This document shows positions 22,498-34,160 of a stretch of 64,000 bases of DNA, piece by piece. Made by a program: the position numbers and the translations under genes. This DNA comes from Sweltsa coloradensis (lineage: Eukaryota; Arthropoda; Insecta; Plecoptera; Chloroperlidae), in contig JAMZAV010000307.1 in assembly GCA_024449915.1 (NCBI GenBank), positions 372,001-436,000 on the forward strand, given 5' to 3'. The notes under the pieces were generated by a model. It saw only the letters and a list, made by a program, of their open reading frames with translations. It was not told the DNA's origin and searched no databases. The first letter of the stretch is position 1; each line of letters starts with the position of its first letter.

Positions 22498-22740
22498 TTG
22501 GTCTCCCATGGGCTTAACCCTCCTTCCAATGCGGGTTCAATCCCAGGTCCAGACGGAACGTGAACTTCGGAAATAGACTTTAATGCATTATCATGATATT
22601 ATATCCAGACACATTATGTAAATGGTGACTTTGGAGCCGTACTAGCCACGGGGCACGTAATACATTGTATAAAGTTGTAAACTATCCTTGTCGATGCCGG
22701 CGTCATCTGTGTGTGTGAATCGTGACCAACTAGCCAACTT
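22498..22740 (+). mobile_element. tRNA-derived SINE, family 1, diverged copy
   Basis: B-box-like GCGGGTTCAATCCCAGGTCC, then AAATGGTGACTTTGGAGCCG and GCCACGGGGCAC matching the family-1 body. The 3' half has decayed. The 75-bp duplication touches its 5' edge. Confidence 0.6.
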
Positions 22741-23146
22741 GTAGGCATAGATTTATATTCAGTACAAGGAGGTGTTCAAAGGTGCTCAAAAGTCTCAATA
22801 GTTTAATTAATTATTAAAAAAATCTTTAAGATTTAGAGGGAGTAGTCTGCTTTTTATTTGGTATATTTTCATGTTGTCAATTGACTTTCTCGTGATATTA
22901 AATTCCCCTTAGTTTCCAAGCAAATATATCAGTTCGATATCGACTTTCTACATCGAATATATCGAAAACCTTTTATTTTTAATTTTAAAAAGTGAATTCA
23001 TAAAACGAGAATACGAAATTTTGCTTATGGAATGTGTTTTTATCCCCTTACGTGAAAAATGTTTTTTACTTCTGTAAATTCAAGTTGCAAACGCTTATTC
23101 ATGTAAGAAAGTTAGCCAGTTTTATTTCTAAAAAAAATGATTATAC
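22741..23146. other. A+T-rich DNA, nothing recognised
   Basis: No ORF, repeat match or exon signal. Confidence 0.4.
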
Positions 23147-23166
23147 ATTGGTGGAGGTGCCGGGTC
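23147..23166 (-). repeat. GC-rich dispersed motif, copy 4
   Basis: TTGGTGGAGGTGCCGGGTCA, an intact minus-strand copy with A+T-rich flanks. Confidence 0.9.
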
Positions 23167-23755
23167 ATTAAAAGAAAACTTTAACATTGTTCCGAATTTT
23201 GGCGAATCTTTATAACCAAAAAGAAAATAAAGCATACAGTGCCACATAGTTAATTTACCCTATTTTGAGTTGTTAATAGACAAATACTTACAATAGTTCA
23301 GCCATTATTGTAAAAAGAAAATGTATATATTATTGGACCGAGTGTTCTGACATTTTTATATAATAAGTAGTATTTCCTAATTGCAACAGATTGACATGTT
23401 TAAAATCATCTCTGAGATGAGGGTGTTAACACACACTCGTGAGTGTTGGATAATGTAGAGCAAATGTTTCATTAGAAACACAAAGATTAATTCCGAGTTC
23501 GATACGTAAACTCTGTACGTTTCATTCGTTTGATGAAACTTCTAAATTAGTTTAAAATCTACAGGTTTCGAACTAACAGAACTCGTAGTTTTAACAATAT
23601 TATCAAACAGAGATGAACAAGCCCGGAAACACGAAATACAGAACAAGTTAAACTAGGTCTAATAAGTAATAACAATATTTGGACTTATCATGTTCTTTTA
23701 GTAAATTAATAGAATCAATTAAAGGTAAAGCAATATTTTATAATTTTTTTTATAT

Positions 23756-24036
23756 ACTAGGTCGTTGTTAGACGAGTGAGCGAGTCGTGTGTTGAGTACC
23801 CGGTAACATTTGCATTTTTGATACAAGGTTTATGTGATAGGGTTTAGAGTTGTCTTGATACAAGGGCAGGTGAACTGTAAGGCCATAATGCACCACTCTA
23901 GCCCATGATAGGTTGGGAGGAAAGAACCAGGCTGTCTTGATTCAGCTTTAGGTTTAGGGGAGGAAATGGGATGTTCCCGGGTACTAAACACCCGACTTAC
24001 TCACTCGTCTAATAACGACTTTGGCGTTTTCCTAGT
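23756..24036. mobile_element. Short terminal-repeat element with Helentron-type terminus (F)
   Basis: The left end is ACTAGGTCGTTGTTAGACGA, then GTGAGCGAG; the right end is CTCACTCGTCTAATAACGAC, then TTTGGCGTTTTCCTAGT. The element is about 280 bp, non-coding, and has imperfect inverted termini. The right-hand GACTTTRGCGTTTTCCTAGT is the same terminal string as in Helentron-like copies A-C. The left end appears to have lost the matching AAAACGCCAAA segment that element G (26501) retains. Confidence 0.65.
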
Positions 24037-25190
24037 TTAGTCTTTTCACTATAATAGTTCTGGGTACAGGCATGACTCCGTATATTCACGACGATAACTT
24101 TCCTCGTGTTTCCGTTACATTTTTATTTGTAATGCCACTCATTAAGCTTTCCAGGCTCAAAATATTATATTTTTAAAGGAGCTTTATTTCTTGATGGGTC
24201 GTGTACTTTTTGTTATAGGATCTTATTAAATATTTTACTTCAGTTTCTTATATATGATTTTCAAAAATATTTATCCTTCACTTCTTATTAAGCTAAAACA
24301 TATTTGGGGTAATATGCTGTTATTATGTATGGCAACTCAACATACCCCCTCTTAGAAAGTTCGAAACATGTTTGGTGAAACCAGATATCCAATAATCTAG
24401 CGATAAGATAAGATTTTCTTAAAACAGTCGTACCAATCGTGTTGGTTGAACAGCACATTTCGTTGGTTGCATCGCATTATAAAGTTAACACATTGTATTG
24501 AATCACAATAATCACAATGGCATAAAATGGAAACCTGAAGGAAATATATAAGCATCCAGGACAAAGATACTTAAATAATATTATATTATACTGATTGTTC
24601 TACTGTGGTTTTGAATGACAGTACAGGACTATACTACAACCCGTGATGTAGGCTGTCAACACTACCAGCTTATCTCTTTAATTAAGGCCCAGCGGACTGA
24701 AGCTGATAATACCGCATTATTAAAATAATTAAAGGGATTTGAGCAGGTAGTAAGACCATGCCAGTACTATTTATAACACCATGGGAAGACCACGTAGCAT
24801 AAGTTTAAGTATAATTCGGATCACCACATAATATGTATCTCTGACCGCTAAACTCGTATCCGTTACTAGAAGCGCGGAGTTAGTTCTGCTAGGAGAGCAA
24901 CTCTCATTTACAATATGGCAGCCGCCTATGAAGCCGAAAGTTTGCGTTTTCCAGCGTTCAGCTGTGTAGGTATATTGCAGCAAAAACACGGCCTTCTGTG
25001 AAGGTATTTATACTCAAGAAGACTGTAGGGGGGGGGGGGCGATTGTAACTTAAAACCATAGATCCTCCAAATCTTATTGGAAACCAAACAAAAGAGGTGT
25101 TGACAAATTAAGGTCATACCACTCTTATTTATTAATTGATCTGTACTGTGTGGTTGAATCTTCGGTTTGAAGAGACGCATCTGTGACGCT
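24037..25190. other. No intact gene; possible 5' flank of the F-box pseudogene
   Basis: This contains a poly-G tract at 25028-25039. An ATG at 24920 opens MAAAYEAESLRFPAFSCVGI before a stop, and could be chance. Confidence 0.3.
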
Positions 25191-26346
25191 ATGGCGAAGA
25201 ACCTAGGAAAACCAGTAGAAAGTGGACAACATTGCCACCACAATAACAAGTACCAGACCACGACTTAATCTTTCCAGACACTTCCCGAGGAGATAATTCT
25301 GACATTGCTCGTATCGTCTGTACTGTGTAATACTGTACCAAAAGTTTCCAACAGTGGCAGGAGAGTGACTAGATCGGCAGCTGTATCGCGTGCCACTCGG
25401 CTCCAGTAGTGTGTGGAGGGGGAGGCATTCGAACCTACTATCAATATCACGTCGAGTAACAAATCTTCAAAACGTTTAGCCTCCTCGTACTTCGATGGGA
25501 AGTACATCAGAACGACAATCAACACGTGTGAAGTGTTTCACTATGAGCAAGCAGACGTTGACCTTAAGAAGTTTGACAATGTGTGTTACAAAGACTTGCA
25601 AAGACTACAAATATACGCATATGGTTAAGTAAAGTTGACAACGTAGTTTGGGGGAAAAAAATACATCTCTTGAGCATATTCGTTTAACTGGATGAGTTGA
25701 AGGTTCTTTGGGCGCCCAGAATAATTGATATAGAGTTGGTAGCGCTGTGTGATCATCTGTGGAAGAATGTGCGTGTATTGCACTTGGCCAGCAAGGGAGA
25801 ATGGACATTCGAAGGCGTAAACTCCATTACACGGTGTAGCCAATTACAAGACTTGGCCATAGGCTCACACTCGGGTTTAGGCCGGCACTCTTCTGCTGAA
25901 TGTCTCCTAGAGATTGCAAATATGTCAAGTCTTCGTCATCTCGAGATTGATGGCTTTATCAAATCCTCAGAAAGTACTTGGATATCCATGTTTTCAAACC
26001 CCGAAAAGTAGTTTCGATAGACGAAGGGATGGGTGTGGTTATAGGTACCAACCTTAAATATTTAACCAGCTTGTCCATCTCAGCGGGATATTCGAATTAT
26101 TATGCCGATCTTATAAGCCTAGGCGTCAAAGGAATGCAAAGCATTCTGAAGGGATGCAAGAAGCTTACGAAACTGACGTGGACATGTAAAGGGGATCGTC
26201 CCATCGTGACGACCATCATGACGATACCGCAGTATCTGCCACAGCTCAAGGAACTGACGGTTTGTTGTCCAGAAGTAAAATCACTGCAGTGGAAGAAGCA
26301 ACTCAAGGAAAAGATGCCAGACCTCGTCATTCATAGTGCAGATTAG
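25191..26346 (+). pseudogene. F-box/leucine-rich-repeat protein pseudogene
   Basis: The frame from the ATG at 25191 hits a TAA at 25266, resumes with LPEEIILTLLVSS (the start of an F-box, which normally binds Skp1 in SCF ubiquitin ligases), hits a TAG at 25407, and continues in the same frame to a TAA near 25626. Frameshifts around 25640-25690 and near 26008 then move it through LRR-like segments: LEHIRLTG, LKVLWAPRI, LQDLAIGS, SLRHLEIDGF, LKYLTSLSISAG, CKKLTKLTWTC, LPQLKELTVCCPEVKSLQW. The order F-box then irregular LRRs is that of FBXL-type substrate receptors. It has no introns and two AATAAA signals follow, so it may be a processed copy or a dead single-exon gene. The exact ortholog is unknown. 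Confidence 0.75.
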
Positions 26347-26454
26347 AAGAATTTCATTCGAACGACGAAGCGATTCTAGATGCATTTGAACGACGAGTTG
26401 TAAGACAAAGAGGTGAACTATGTTCTTGGTAACTATGTAGGACCGTAGCACAGA

Positions 26455-26480
26455 AATAAAGAGTTTGACACTAAAATAAA
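26455..26480 (+). terminator. Polyadenylation signals of the F-box pseudogene
   Basis: AATAAA at 26455-26460 and again at 26475-26480, 109-134 nt after the last coding stop. No A-tail is visible downstream; element G begins at 26501. Confidence 0.5.
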
Positions 26481-26500
26481 TGTGACATTTGAACATATTT

Positions 26501-26765
26501 GGAAAACGCCAAAGTCGTTGTTAGAAGAGTGAGCAAGCCACGTGTTGAGTACCCGGGAACATCCCAATACCTAAGGTTGGATCTAGCATGGGTCTTTCCT
26601 CCCCAGCCTATTAGCCAAGAGTGGCGCATTAAGCCTTGAAGATGACGCGCCCTTATAACAACTTAACTCAAACCCCTATCATGTAATACATATATATGAA
26701 TGCTACAGGGTACACAACACATGGATAGCTCACTCGTCTAACAACGACTTTAGCGTTTTCCTAGT
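26501..26765. mobile_element. Short terminal-repeat element with Helentron-type terminus (G)
   Basis: Left: GGAAAACGCCAAAGTCGTTG, then TTAGAAGAGTGAGC. Right: GCTCACTCGTCTAACAACGA, then CTTTAGCGTTTTCCTAGT. The inverted termini are about 35 bp and nearly perfect; total 265 bp; no coding capacity. The interior shares GTGTTGAGTACCCGG with element F. It sits immediately downstream of the pseudogene's poly(A) signals. Confidence 0.75.
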
Positions 26766-27039
26766 CTGTAGCATTTGGCTTAAGGCACCTGTATACTCTG
26801 TATTGGAAAACACGACAGATCAAATGATCGTCTCAATTAATTTTCATTTCTGTATTGTATCTAAAATTGAAAGACGTTTTTTTGTAAATGGCTAACAGTC
26901 CTGGGATACATAGGCACTTGGGCTACCGGAAATAACGGTTAATAAGTTTATTCAATTCTGGGAAAATATGGTGGAATGTTTGAGTACCTTGAGCTAGCAA
27001 GATGTCGATGACAACCGTTGCTAAGCCTGCGATCTACAT

Positions 27040-27295
27040 GTAAAAAATTTAAATTCTACACATTTGCAGCCTATTTTTCGATTTTGTATTTCTCTTAGTA
27101 TCAATCCACAACGGATTTTGCTCATTTTGTTAGCAATTCTCAGTTAACTGGTCACGGATGTCTGTTTAAAATTTCAGCTAAATCTGATTGCCCGTATGGC
27201 ATCCAACAGACAGACAGAGAGACATTCTCACAGTGAGTGCCGTTTCTTTCGTCCTGCGTTGTAAAACTCACTCGCTGCACTCACTCGTCTTACAA
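27040..27295 (-). mobile_element. Possible fragment of a further Helentron-like subfamily
   Basis: The right edge, read on the minus strand, is TTGTAAGACGAGTGAGTGCA, then GCGAGTGAG, resembling the 5' ends of F and G. The interior has ATTTCAGCTAAATCTGATTG, CCCGTATGGCATCC and a (CAGA) stretch, laid out like the interior of copies A/B (CCGGGCAAACGGCATATGC). The left boundary is not visible. Confidence 0.4.
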
Positions 27296-28139
27296 GAGAG
27301 AGAACACAAAACTCACAAATGAATAAATTCATTGTGTCTATTAACTTAGTCGCCTCACTGATTTATAGGGGGTAACTTTAATTTTTAAAGCAGAACAAGC
27401 CATCTCTGTCAGCGCCGTCGCCACCAAAGAACAAACAATGTCCAATCCGAGGCCGGTATTTTAATAAGGTAACACCGACCAAACTTGTTGGGTACGATCA
27501 ATACGCGGTCGTCGCATAAATTTATTTATTAAATACCCACACACAGACATGTAAAATAATCATACCACCACAAACTTTGTATGTCAACATTGGATTATGT
27601 ATTCTTCCCATGATTGTATTTTCAATTTCATATAATATATGGTAACATGGAAGTACACATGATGTGTTACATGGCTTGCTCTGCTCTCGAAAGCTAGTCA
27701 CACAGGATTCAATCTGCTTGACAAGCCCGCCCGGCGTTTGAGCAAGTTAGATGGAATTGAATTTCTTGTAGGATGGTTCTGAACTCGTGTTATATTTTCT
27801 GTCGTATCGATAATTGTATTTTATTATATTTATTTTATTTCAGAAAGCATATTAAAATATACAGACACAAATTACAATATTAAACATGGTGACAGTTTAC
27901 ACCGTTAGTTTATATTTTACTTGCATGGTTAGGATACAAAGAATACTAAAATTACTAACTAAGATATAAACAAAATATGATACATGTATTTATTTAATAA
28001 CAACAATAATAATTTTAATCATTATAATGCAGATTTGTTGATTCATCATTAAGGTTGGTCCATCCTCTGGAATAAAGTCTTTAACACTGTAGGAAGATTT
28101 TTGAATTGAAATATTTGTCAGCTCAGTTTTGAGTTTAAT
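27296..28139. other. No gene recognised
   Basis: 27330-27500 has faint SINE family-1 like words (CACTGATTTATAGGGGGTAA, GCCGTCGCCACC); the remainder is A+T-rich. Confidence 0.35.
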
Positions 28140-28400
28140 ATTGATATGTTCCACACCAAATACGAATCACGAGCCTTCTTATGACAACCAGCTAAGATTT
28201 CAGAGGCCTACAAAATTGATTCTTATCCTTATTATGCCGGAGTGGAAACTATCGTGTCCAGCTTGATTGATCGGTGTTTCCTACTTAATTATGCCGGTCT
28301 CTAGTTGGTCATTGTTTGCTCGTCGATGGTGTCGTTGCCTACAGAGTTGGCTCGGTCGACTTTTAAGAAAAGTTCCACACTGAAAACTAGTTATGTGAGT
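28140..28400 (+). mobile_element. tRNA-derived SINE, family 1, 5'-truncated copy
   Basis: The body matches from ATCGTGTCCAGCTTGATTGA, ATCGGTGTTTCCTACTTAAT, TTGGTCATTGTTTGCTCG, TCGATGGTGTCG, GAGTTGGCTCGGTCGACTT to AAACTAGTTATGTGAG. The tRNA head is missing. Confidence 0.75.
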
Positions 28401-30143
28401 ATGTAGACTGACCCTAAATATAAATTTATATTTTCCAATTAATTGAACTTAACTTTGCTCTTAGATGGACAAATAATTTTTAAAGTCATCCAGTCGAAAA
28501 AAAGTTAAACTTTTCGAAATATTGACACTCAATAAAAATTTTTTTTATCCAACCTAAGAGCAGTGTTAAGTTTAATAAATTGTTAAATAACATTTAACTT
28601 TTCTATTATAATTTTATTAAAAAAAAAAACGAATGTATATATTTAATGATTCTGAAATTTGCACTGATTCAATGTTTAATTTAATTGTTTAATCTATGTT
28701 ATGGACGACATCATGATTTATAAGGCATAATATTTTCAATCTATGAATGTCCAATTTATAGTGGTGATATACATTGTAATCTTTTAATTTGAATTTGATA
28801 CTGTGGTTATTGCATGTGGTTTGTCGGGCAACGCTAGATCCTGTGGTATAATCCAATATAGACTAGACAGGACAGATGTCATAATTCAATTGAAATTAAT
28901 TCTAGGTTATGAATGAAAGTGTGATTGGTGCTGGTCATCCATCAGCTGCCTGCTACTTGTATAGTGAGTGGACGCTTCCACCCGTCTGATTAGATTGACA
29001 TCTTGCTTGACCTAGCTTGGCTTTGATGTGATCCATTTTAACAGCTATCTGAAACGAGCTTACTTTCCTTTGCAATACAAAATAACAAGGAAATAGAATG
29101 AGATACAATTTTAGGACTTTACATGTTCTTTATAACATAAAATAAATAAGAATTTCAAAACCTTTCTAATGACACAATTAAAAGATAAAAATCCGTTTCC
29201 CAGTTAAAGATCAATACATCATAACAATCGCTGACATCTTGGGTCATTTAAATTGTACAATTAACAAAACAAAAGTTAAAACATTAATTAAAAACTTATA
29301 ACCAAGGCCACTACTTACTTTGAAAAAAATATATTTGTAATTCCACCATCGAGAAAGACGTTGATTGTCGATCGTAGAAACCCGACTCATGGCCGAGATA
29401 AGGAAGCAGTCCGGTGAGGGAACCAGTCGGCATCAACCTGATAGTGCGTGAGGAAGGTTCACCCGAAAATTAGTTTTTTAGTAAGTAGTTGCCTCGGTCA
29501 TAAGGTTTTAATTTACGCTTTACTTTTGTTCTGAGCCAATAAGCTCTTGTGAAAGAATTCAAAAGTTAATCGCAATACTTCGATGCCACGTTGGGGACAA
29601 ACCCCTTCCAAATACCCGGGAAACCAATGTTGCTGCAATCAAATACCATCATCAGCAACATACATCAAGGCAGCCTCCTTTAAATAACGTTTGTGTGAAT
29701 TTGCTGTGAACAAGTAAATACAGTTTATGTTATCAAACCTCCAATGTCGCTCGCACGTACTAGTTTAGTGGTAGCAATATATGCGGTTAAACACGCATTA
29801 ACAAAATAAACTTACCAGTACATCTGCAGCGTCAATTCATACCCCTGTTTAATATCTAATTTTTTGGGAGAAATTGAACACATATCTGTTGAACAAAAAA
29901 CAGGAGTGTTTACAGTAACTTTTTAGACAAAACACTCGCTTTTATTTGCTCTCGTTTACTGAATATAGATTATGGGTAAGCAAATTAGAAACTCGAATTA
30001 AAAGAATTAAAATTTCGTGTGTAACTGCTAAGTGCATGCTACCCATCTAGTGTATCACTAAGTATTTTGGAATTTGACATGTGAAGGGGTGTCAAAGCTT
30101 TGAAAAACTACAATCCATTTATTCGCATCAACCACCGAATAAA
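28401..30143. other. A+T-rich DNA, no gene recognised
   Basis: Slightly GC-richer islands at 29360-29470 and 29580-29640 lack ORFs. Nothing was matched to other parts of the window. Confidence 0.35.
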
Positions 30144-30235
30144 ACCTCGGGTAAACTTTCAGTCAGGATTGCCAGTGACTGGATTCGAACCTGTCACCCC
30201 CCAATCAGAGTCCAACACGTTTCGCATGAGCCAAT
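30144..30235 (-). repeat. tRNA-derived SINE fragment, CCTGACTGAAA subfamily
   Basis: Minus strand: GGCTCATGCG...GACAGGTTCGAATCCAGTCA, then CTGGCAATCCTGACTGAAAG. The B-box GGTTCGAATCC is intact. Relatives at 1408 and 52528. Confidence 0.6.
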
Positions 30236-31657
30236 GAAAGCTTTCGTTTGCATCCATACAATCCAATACTTTTTATAAGCTCAGCCCCCTTCCATATATT
30301 ATGTCGACAAACAGTTTTTTATACTACATACTATTATGCATTTGAGCTTTTCAATTAGTGAGGCTTTCGATTTAAAATTCAATTTCATTTAATGCTGCAT
30401 TGATTAAACGTATTTGTTTATATGTTAACATTCTTTTAATAACATTTATTGTTAATTACATTACTCATAATTGCTGGTTTATGTTATTACCTTTTTTAAA
30501 GTATACACACACTTCATCATCGCGTAATTATATTTTGTGCCGTCTAGCCGTAAATATTGCCCTCGTAAAAAATAATTTTCAAATGAACAGACATTATATA
30601 AATAACTTGTAAACTCACTGTAATTTATGGAAGGTCTTTTGTGTGTACAATGTACATGTACGTTGTACAAAGTACACTGTTCTATGCCTTTTATTTGTAT
30701 ATTAACAATAGAGTCAACCCTTTCCACTCAAACGTTCATTGTGGTCGTCGTCAACATTGCTACACATGATACTTCAACCCCAATTAGAATAAAGTGTAAT
30801 TCTTTTGTTTTTACACAGCTAACACAACTGAATGTGAAAATGTATCATGTTGATTACGGAAACACTAATAATAATACTAACAACACAATAACATTTAAAA
30901 CGTCTCTATGCCCTTCTTAACAATTCTATATTTCTGAATCAGGATACCAAGGTTCGATTCAATTTTCAGATGGATCTTATAATTTCTGGTTTGATTTTAT
31001 AAAACCTGAGACGATTATTTAAAACATCATCATTGCCTCATAACAATATGTCAATAGCAGCTATTGAAAGCAATGTTTGCCTCCCAATCTTGCGTAGTTA
31101 ATTTGTATTAGATCTCATATTTGAAATGACATCAAGTTTAGTTGTAGTTAGATTGCGAAACAAATATGTTTGATGTTCCCCCTTAAGATTATACGGTTCA
31201 ATGTTCCAACTTGATTAAGATGCAACAGGATATGTTATGTGTTTACAAGTGCCGCATAAATACTAACAAGTATTCTTACTTTAATATAAGACAAAATTAT
31301 TACAATATTTATGTGGCATCATCATGCGATCCATTTTCATCCTTATTATCAACTTATAAATTTCTAATATAAAAGAAACTAGTTTTCTTGTTAAATTCTT
31401 GTTAAGTTTTTATCGTGTTGTGGGGTATGACTGACACTTTGAAGTGAATTATTACTTATTTTATTTCAACATGATCAAGACCACCATCAATCACATTGCA
31501 TGCTCATGGTAAGAATTAGAGCTAAGCCTGGTAACTCGAAGTGTCTTACCACCAGGTAAAATAATACAATAATCACAATATTCAAAACACTTTGTTTTCT
31601 TTGGTTTTTCTTGATTTTAATAAGACGAACTTTTGTTAATATATAAAATAGAATGAA
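30236..31657. other. A+T-rich DNA, no gene recognised
   Basis: The only structured feature is a 24-bp near-palindrome at 30645-30668. Confidence 0.35.
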
Positions 31658-31990
31658 TAAATCCGTATTTAGAGTCTACCCATTCAGTCACAGAACTGTT
31701 TTTCAGTGGGGGACATTAAATTTAAGGACGACCAAGCCAACCCTGTAGGTCGACACTATCGACGAGCGAACTATGACCAACTCAAGACCGGCATATTTAA
31801 GTAGGAAACCGATCAATCAAGCCGGACACGATTACACTCGCGGACAGTGCCAGAAATCAACAAAGACCAATTCGGACTAAGATTAAAATTTATTTGCCTC
31901 GTTGCTAGGTCAGCTCCAAAGTCACGAACTGATAGACTTAAATCCAAATCAGAAGTTAAAAAACTTGTGTCTGGAGCTTCTGCATTGGAA
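31658..31990 (-). mobile_element. tRNA-derived SINE, family 1 copy
   Basis: The minus strand carries the body blocks CTTTGGAGCTGACC, TGGCACTGTCCGCGAGTG, GGTTTCCTACTTAAATATGC, TGGTCATAGTTCGCTCGTCG and AGGGTTGGCTTGGTCGTCC. The tail (CAGTTCTGTGACTGAATGGG, then TAGACTCTAAATACGG) is at the left. The tRNA head is truncated near 31990. Confidence 0.78.
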
Positions 31991-32735
31991 GGAATATATA
32001 CTTGTTGTTAGTGTCTTATTTGGTTATATGTTCCGTTCTCTGTGAATGTCACCTTCTTATTTAATTTATAAATGGTCTTTACCCCACAGTTAAGCCATTT
32101 CAGGTTTTGTGGGCTCTTTGATATACTTGTAAAATTTATTTTTGTATGTAACATTATTTTTTGTACAATTTTCTATGTTCTACGTGTTTTCTATAATAGT
32201 AAATTTGTAATCATTATGAAAAAGAAAAAAAGAAAAGCAGAGCTTCTAACCACAAGACCAATAAGTTACAGAATTTAAACAAGTAACTATTATTTTTCTC
32301 ACACTTGCGGAGTTGATAAAAAGAAATGAAATGAATGGAAGTCGCTTGTTGCACAATGTAGATGTCTTCTTTGATTAGAACTTAGTTAAATCATTGAGCA
32401 CAACAAGTTGGCTGCCCTGATGGTATCGACCGTCAAGATGATCGAGTGGTGGGTGCTTCTCAAGGTGGGGGGGGGATTCTCTTGTCGTAATTGGAAAAGT
32501 GTCGGTGGTTGTGTTTCACAGAGTCGTTAACTTGAGCTGGGGATAAAGTTGCTTCAAATTGTGTTCAATAAATCACACTTTCTCTGTTCGGTCCCGCGCT
32601 ATGGTTAAACAATTAGGTGAACATGTTTTCTCTGGGCGTGCGGGTCGATCGGAGATTCCCCTCCTCCCCTCTACTCACCCCTTTCCCCCTTCACACGCAC
32701 CATTCGAGAATAGGGGGTTTGCTAGCGCTATTACT
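31991..32735. other. No gene recognised; poly-G at 32466-32474
   Basis: A+T-rich with short chance frames only. Confidence 0.35.
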
Positions 32736-32772
32736 AGTCGTGTTGTGTTGATGGATGAGCGTTTTGCGTTTC
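32736..32772 (-). mobile_element. Isolated Helentron-like 3' end remnant
   Basis: ACTAGTCGTGTTGTGTTGATGG then ATGAGCG reads on the minus strand as CGCTCATCCATCAACACAAC and ACGACTAGT, the subterminal repeat plus a CTAGT-type end. No 5' partner was found nearby. Confidence 0.45.
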
Positions 32773-33710
32773 TAGTTAGTATATTGAGCGTTTCCTACGA
32801 CATACAAGTTTTGTGTTTCCATTGTTCACATGAAATTATGTAAATACAGTTTTTTCTTAAACTAATTTACAAAAGTCTCTTGCGTTTAACAGGATATTTA
32901 CCAGTAACTGAAAATTAAGGGAACTTGTGAAATTGAGTTTAAAGAAACACTTGATTAACATAATATTATTTCTGGATCAATACTGTCAATTATTCCTTAC
33001 TAAATAAGTACCATGTAGTGTTTATTACTGTGGTTAGTTTTAAAAAGGCATGTATAAGTGTGTTTTTTAAAAATCCGAATTTTACTCGTAATAGTGATAT
33101 TCTTATAAATTTCAAATTTTGTCTCAACATTTGAACAAAATCAGAGTACTCGTTTTTTTTCGTGAGAACTAGGATATCGAAGCTAAAACAAAAATTTTGA
33201 AAACTTGACATGAAATGCAAAATATGCTGTCATAACGATCAAAAACGAATTTTTGTTAGTATAAGTTGATGTTTCTCTTCCATCCCTACGCTCATCCAAA
33301 ATCTCTCCCCCTCTCCTCCCCCCACTCATTTGCCATCCCCTCCACCATATCCAACACTTGATAACCCCCCCCCCATCACCGCATCATCGTCGCTAATCCT
33401 TTCTTCTACTCCTTCAAACTTCGGGTTTCATCTTCTATTCAGTACCCGTCTTTTGAGCCCCTTCAACCAACACTTCATCCCCGCTGAAGGTGGGCTCGTT
33501 TTGTCTGGAGTTGGAGTGGTTGTCTCTGTGTGGCCAGAGAGACGATTACGATATTTCGACGTGGAAGCAGCTTTCAAGTAGTTGTTATGTGAAAGAGCTG
33601 GGTAGACGAACGAGCTTTACGATTCATTGTCCCGCTACTTATATATTATTGAAAATGATGGCGTCAACACAAAATAAAAACTCGTAGGCCTTACCAGTTT
33701 AAACTATATG
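32773..33710. other. No gene recognised; C-rich tract at 33300-33400
   Basis: 33300-33400 is pyrimidine/C-rich (CTCCCCCTCTCCTCC, a C8 run at 33366). The proline/serine-rich frame there is low complexity. Confidence 0.35.
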
Positions 33711-33870
33711 TCACATATTAATGCGCTAAGGCTATTCGAGACGATGAGTGGTGTTTGATTAGAGTGAAATACGATTACAAAAAAAACTTATGCGGGATTC
33801 GAACCCACGTCCTCGTAGAGCCATACGCTCCGGACCAGCGCTCTAAACGTATGTGCCACCACGGACGGTC
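33711..33870 (-). mobile_element. tRNA-derived SINE, family 2 (minus strand)
   Basis: The head on the minus strand is GTGGTGGCACATACGTTTAG, AGCGCTGG..., B-box GTGGGTTCGAATCCCGCATA, then TTTGTAATCG and the tail CACTCATCGTCTCGAATAGC. The last roughly 60 bp are homologous to the 3' tail of the 5S-SINE copies at 5.9 and 52.9 kb, although the heads are unrelated. Confidence 0.72.
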
Positions 33871-34034
33871 ATGTGTTAAAGAACAATACTCCAAAACAAC
33901 AGAATCGTCTCATAAAATTGTTGAATTTTAAATAACATTATTTCGCTATCACTAAAGAATTAGACATTCTTATTCGGCATAACAATAAATGTAACATATT
34001 CCCCTTTAGTTTGCTCTAACGTCTTTTCTAATCG

Positions 34035-34160
34035 AATCGCGGTGCACATCGATTAGGGCGCTGTCGAGTGTGCTTACAAGATGTGGGTTTGAATCCCGCA
34101 TAAAGCAAGTTTCTTTTGTAATCGGCCTTCATCGTCTCGAATAACCTTAGTGGATTCATA
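34035..34160 (+). mobile_element. tRNA-derived SINE, family 2 (plus strand)
   Basis: GGTGCACATCGATTAGGGCG, B-box GTGGGTTTGAATCCCGCATA, TTCTTTTGTAATCGGCCTTC, tail ATCGTCTCGAATAACC. It lies head-to-head with the 33711 copy, so the pair forms a large interrupted inverted repeat. Confidence 0.72.
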
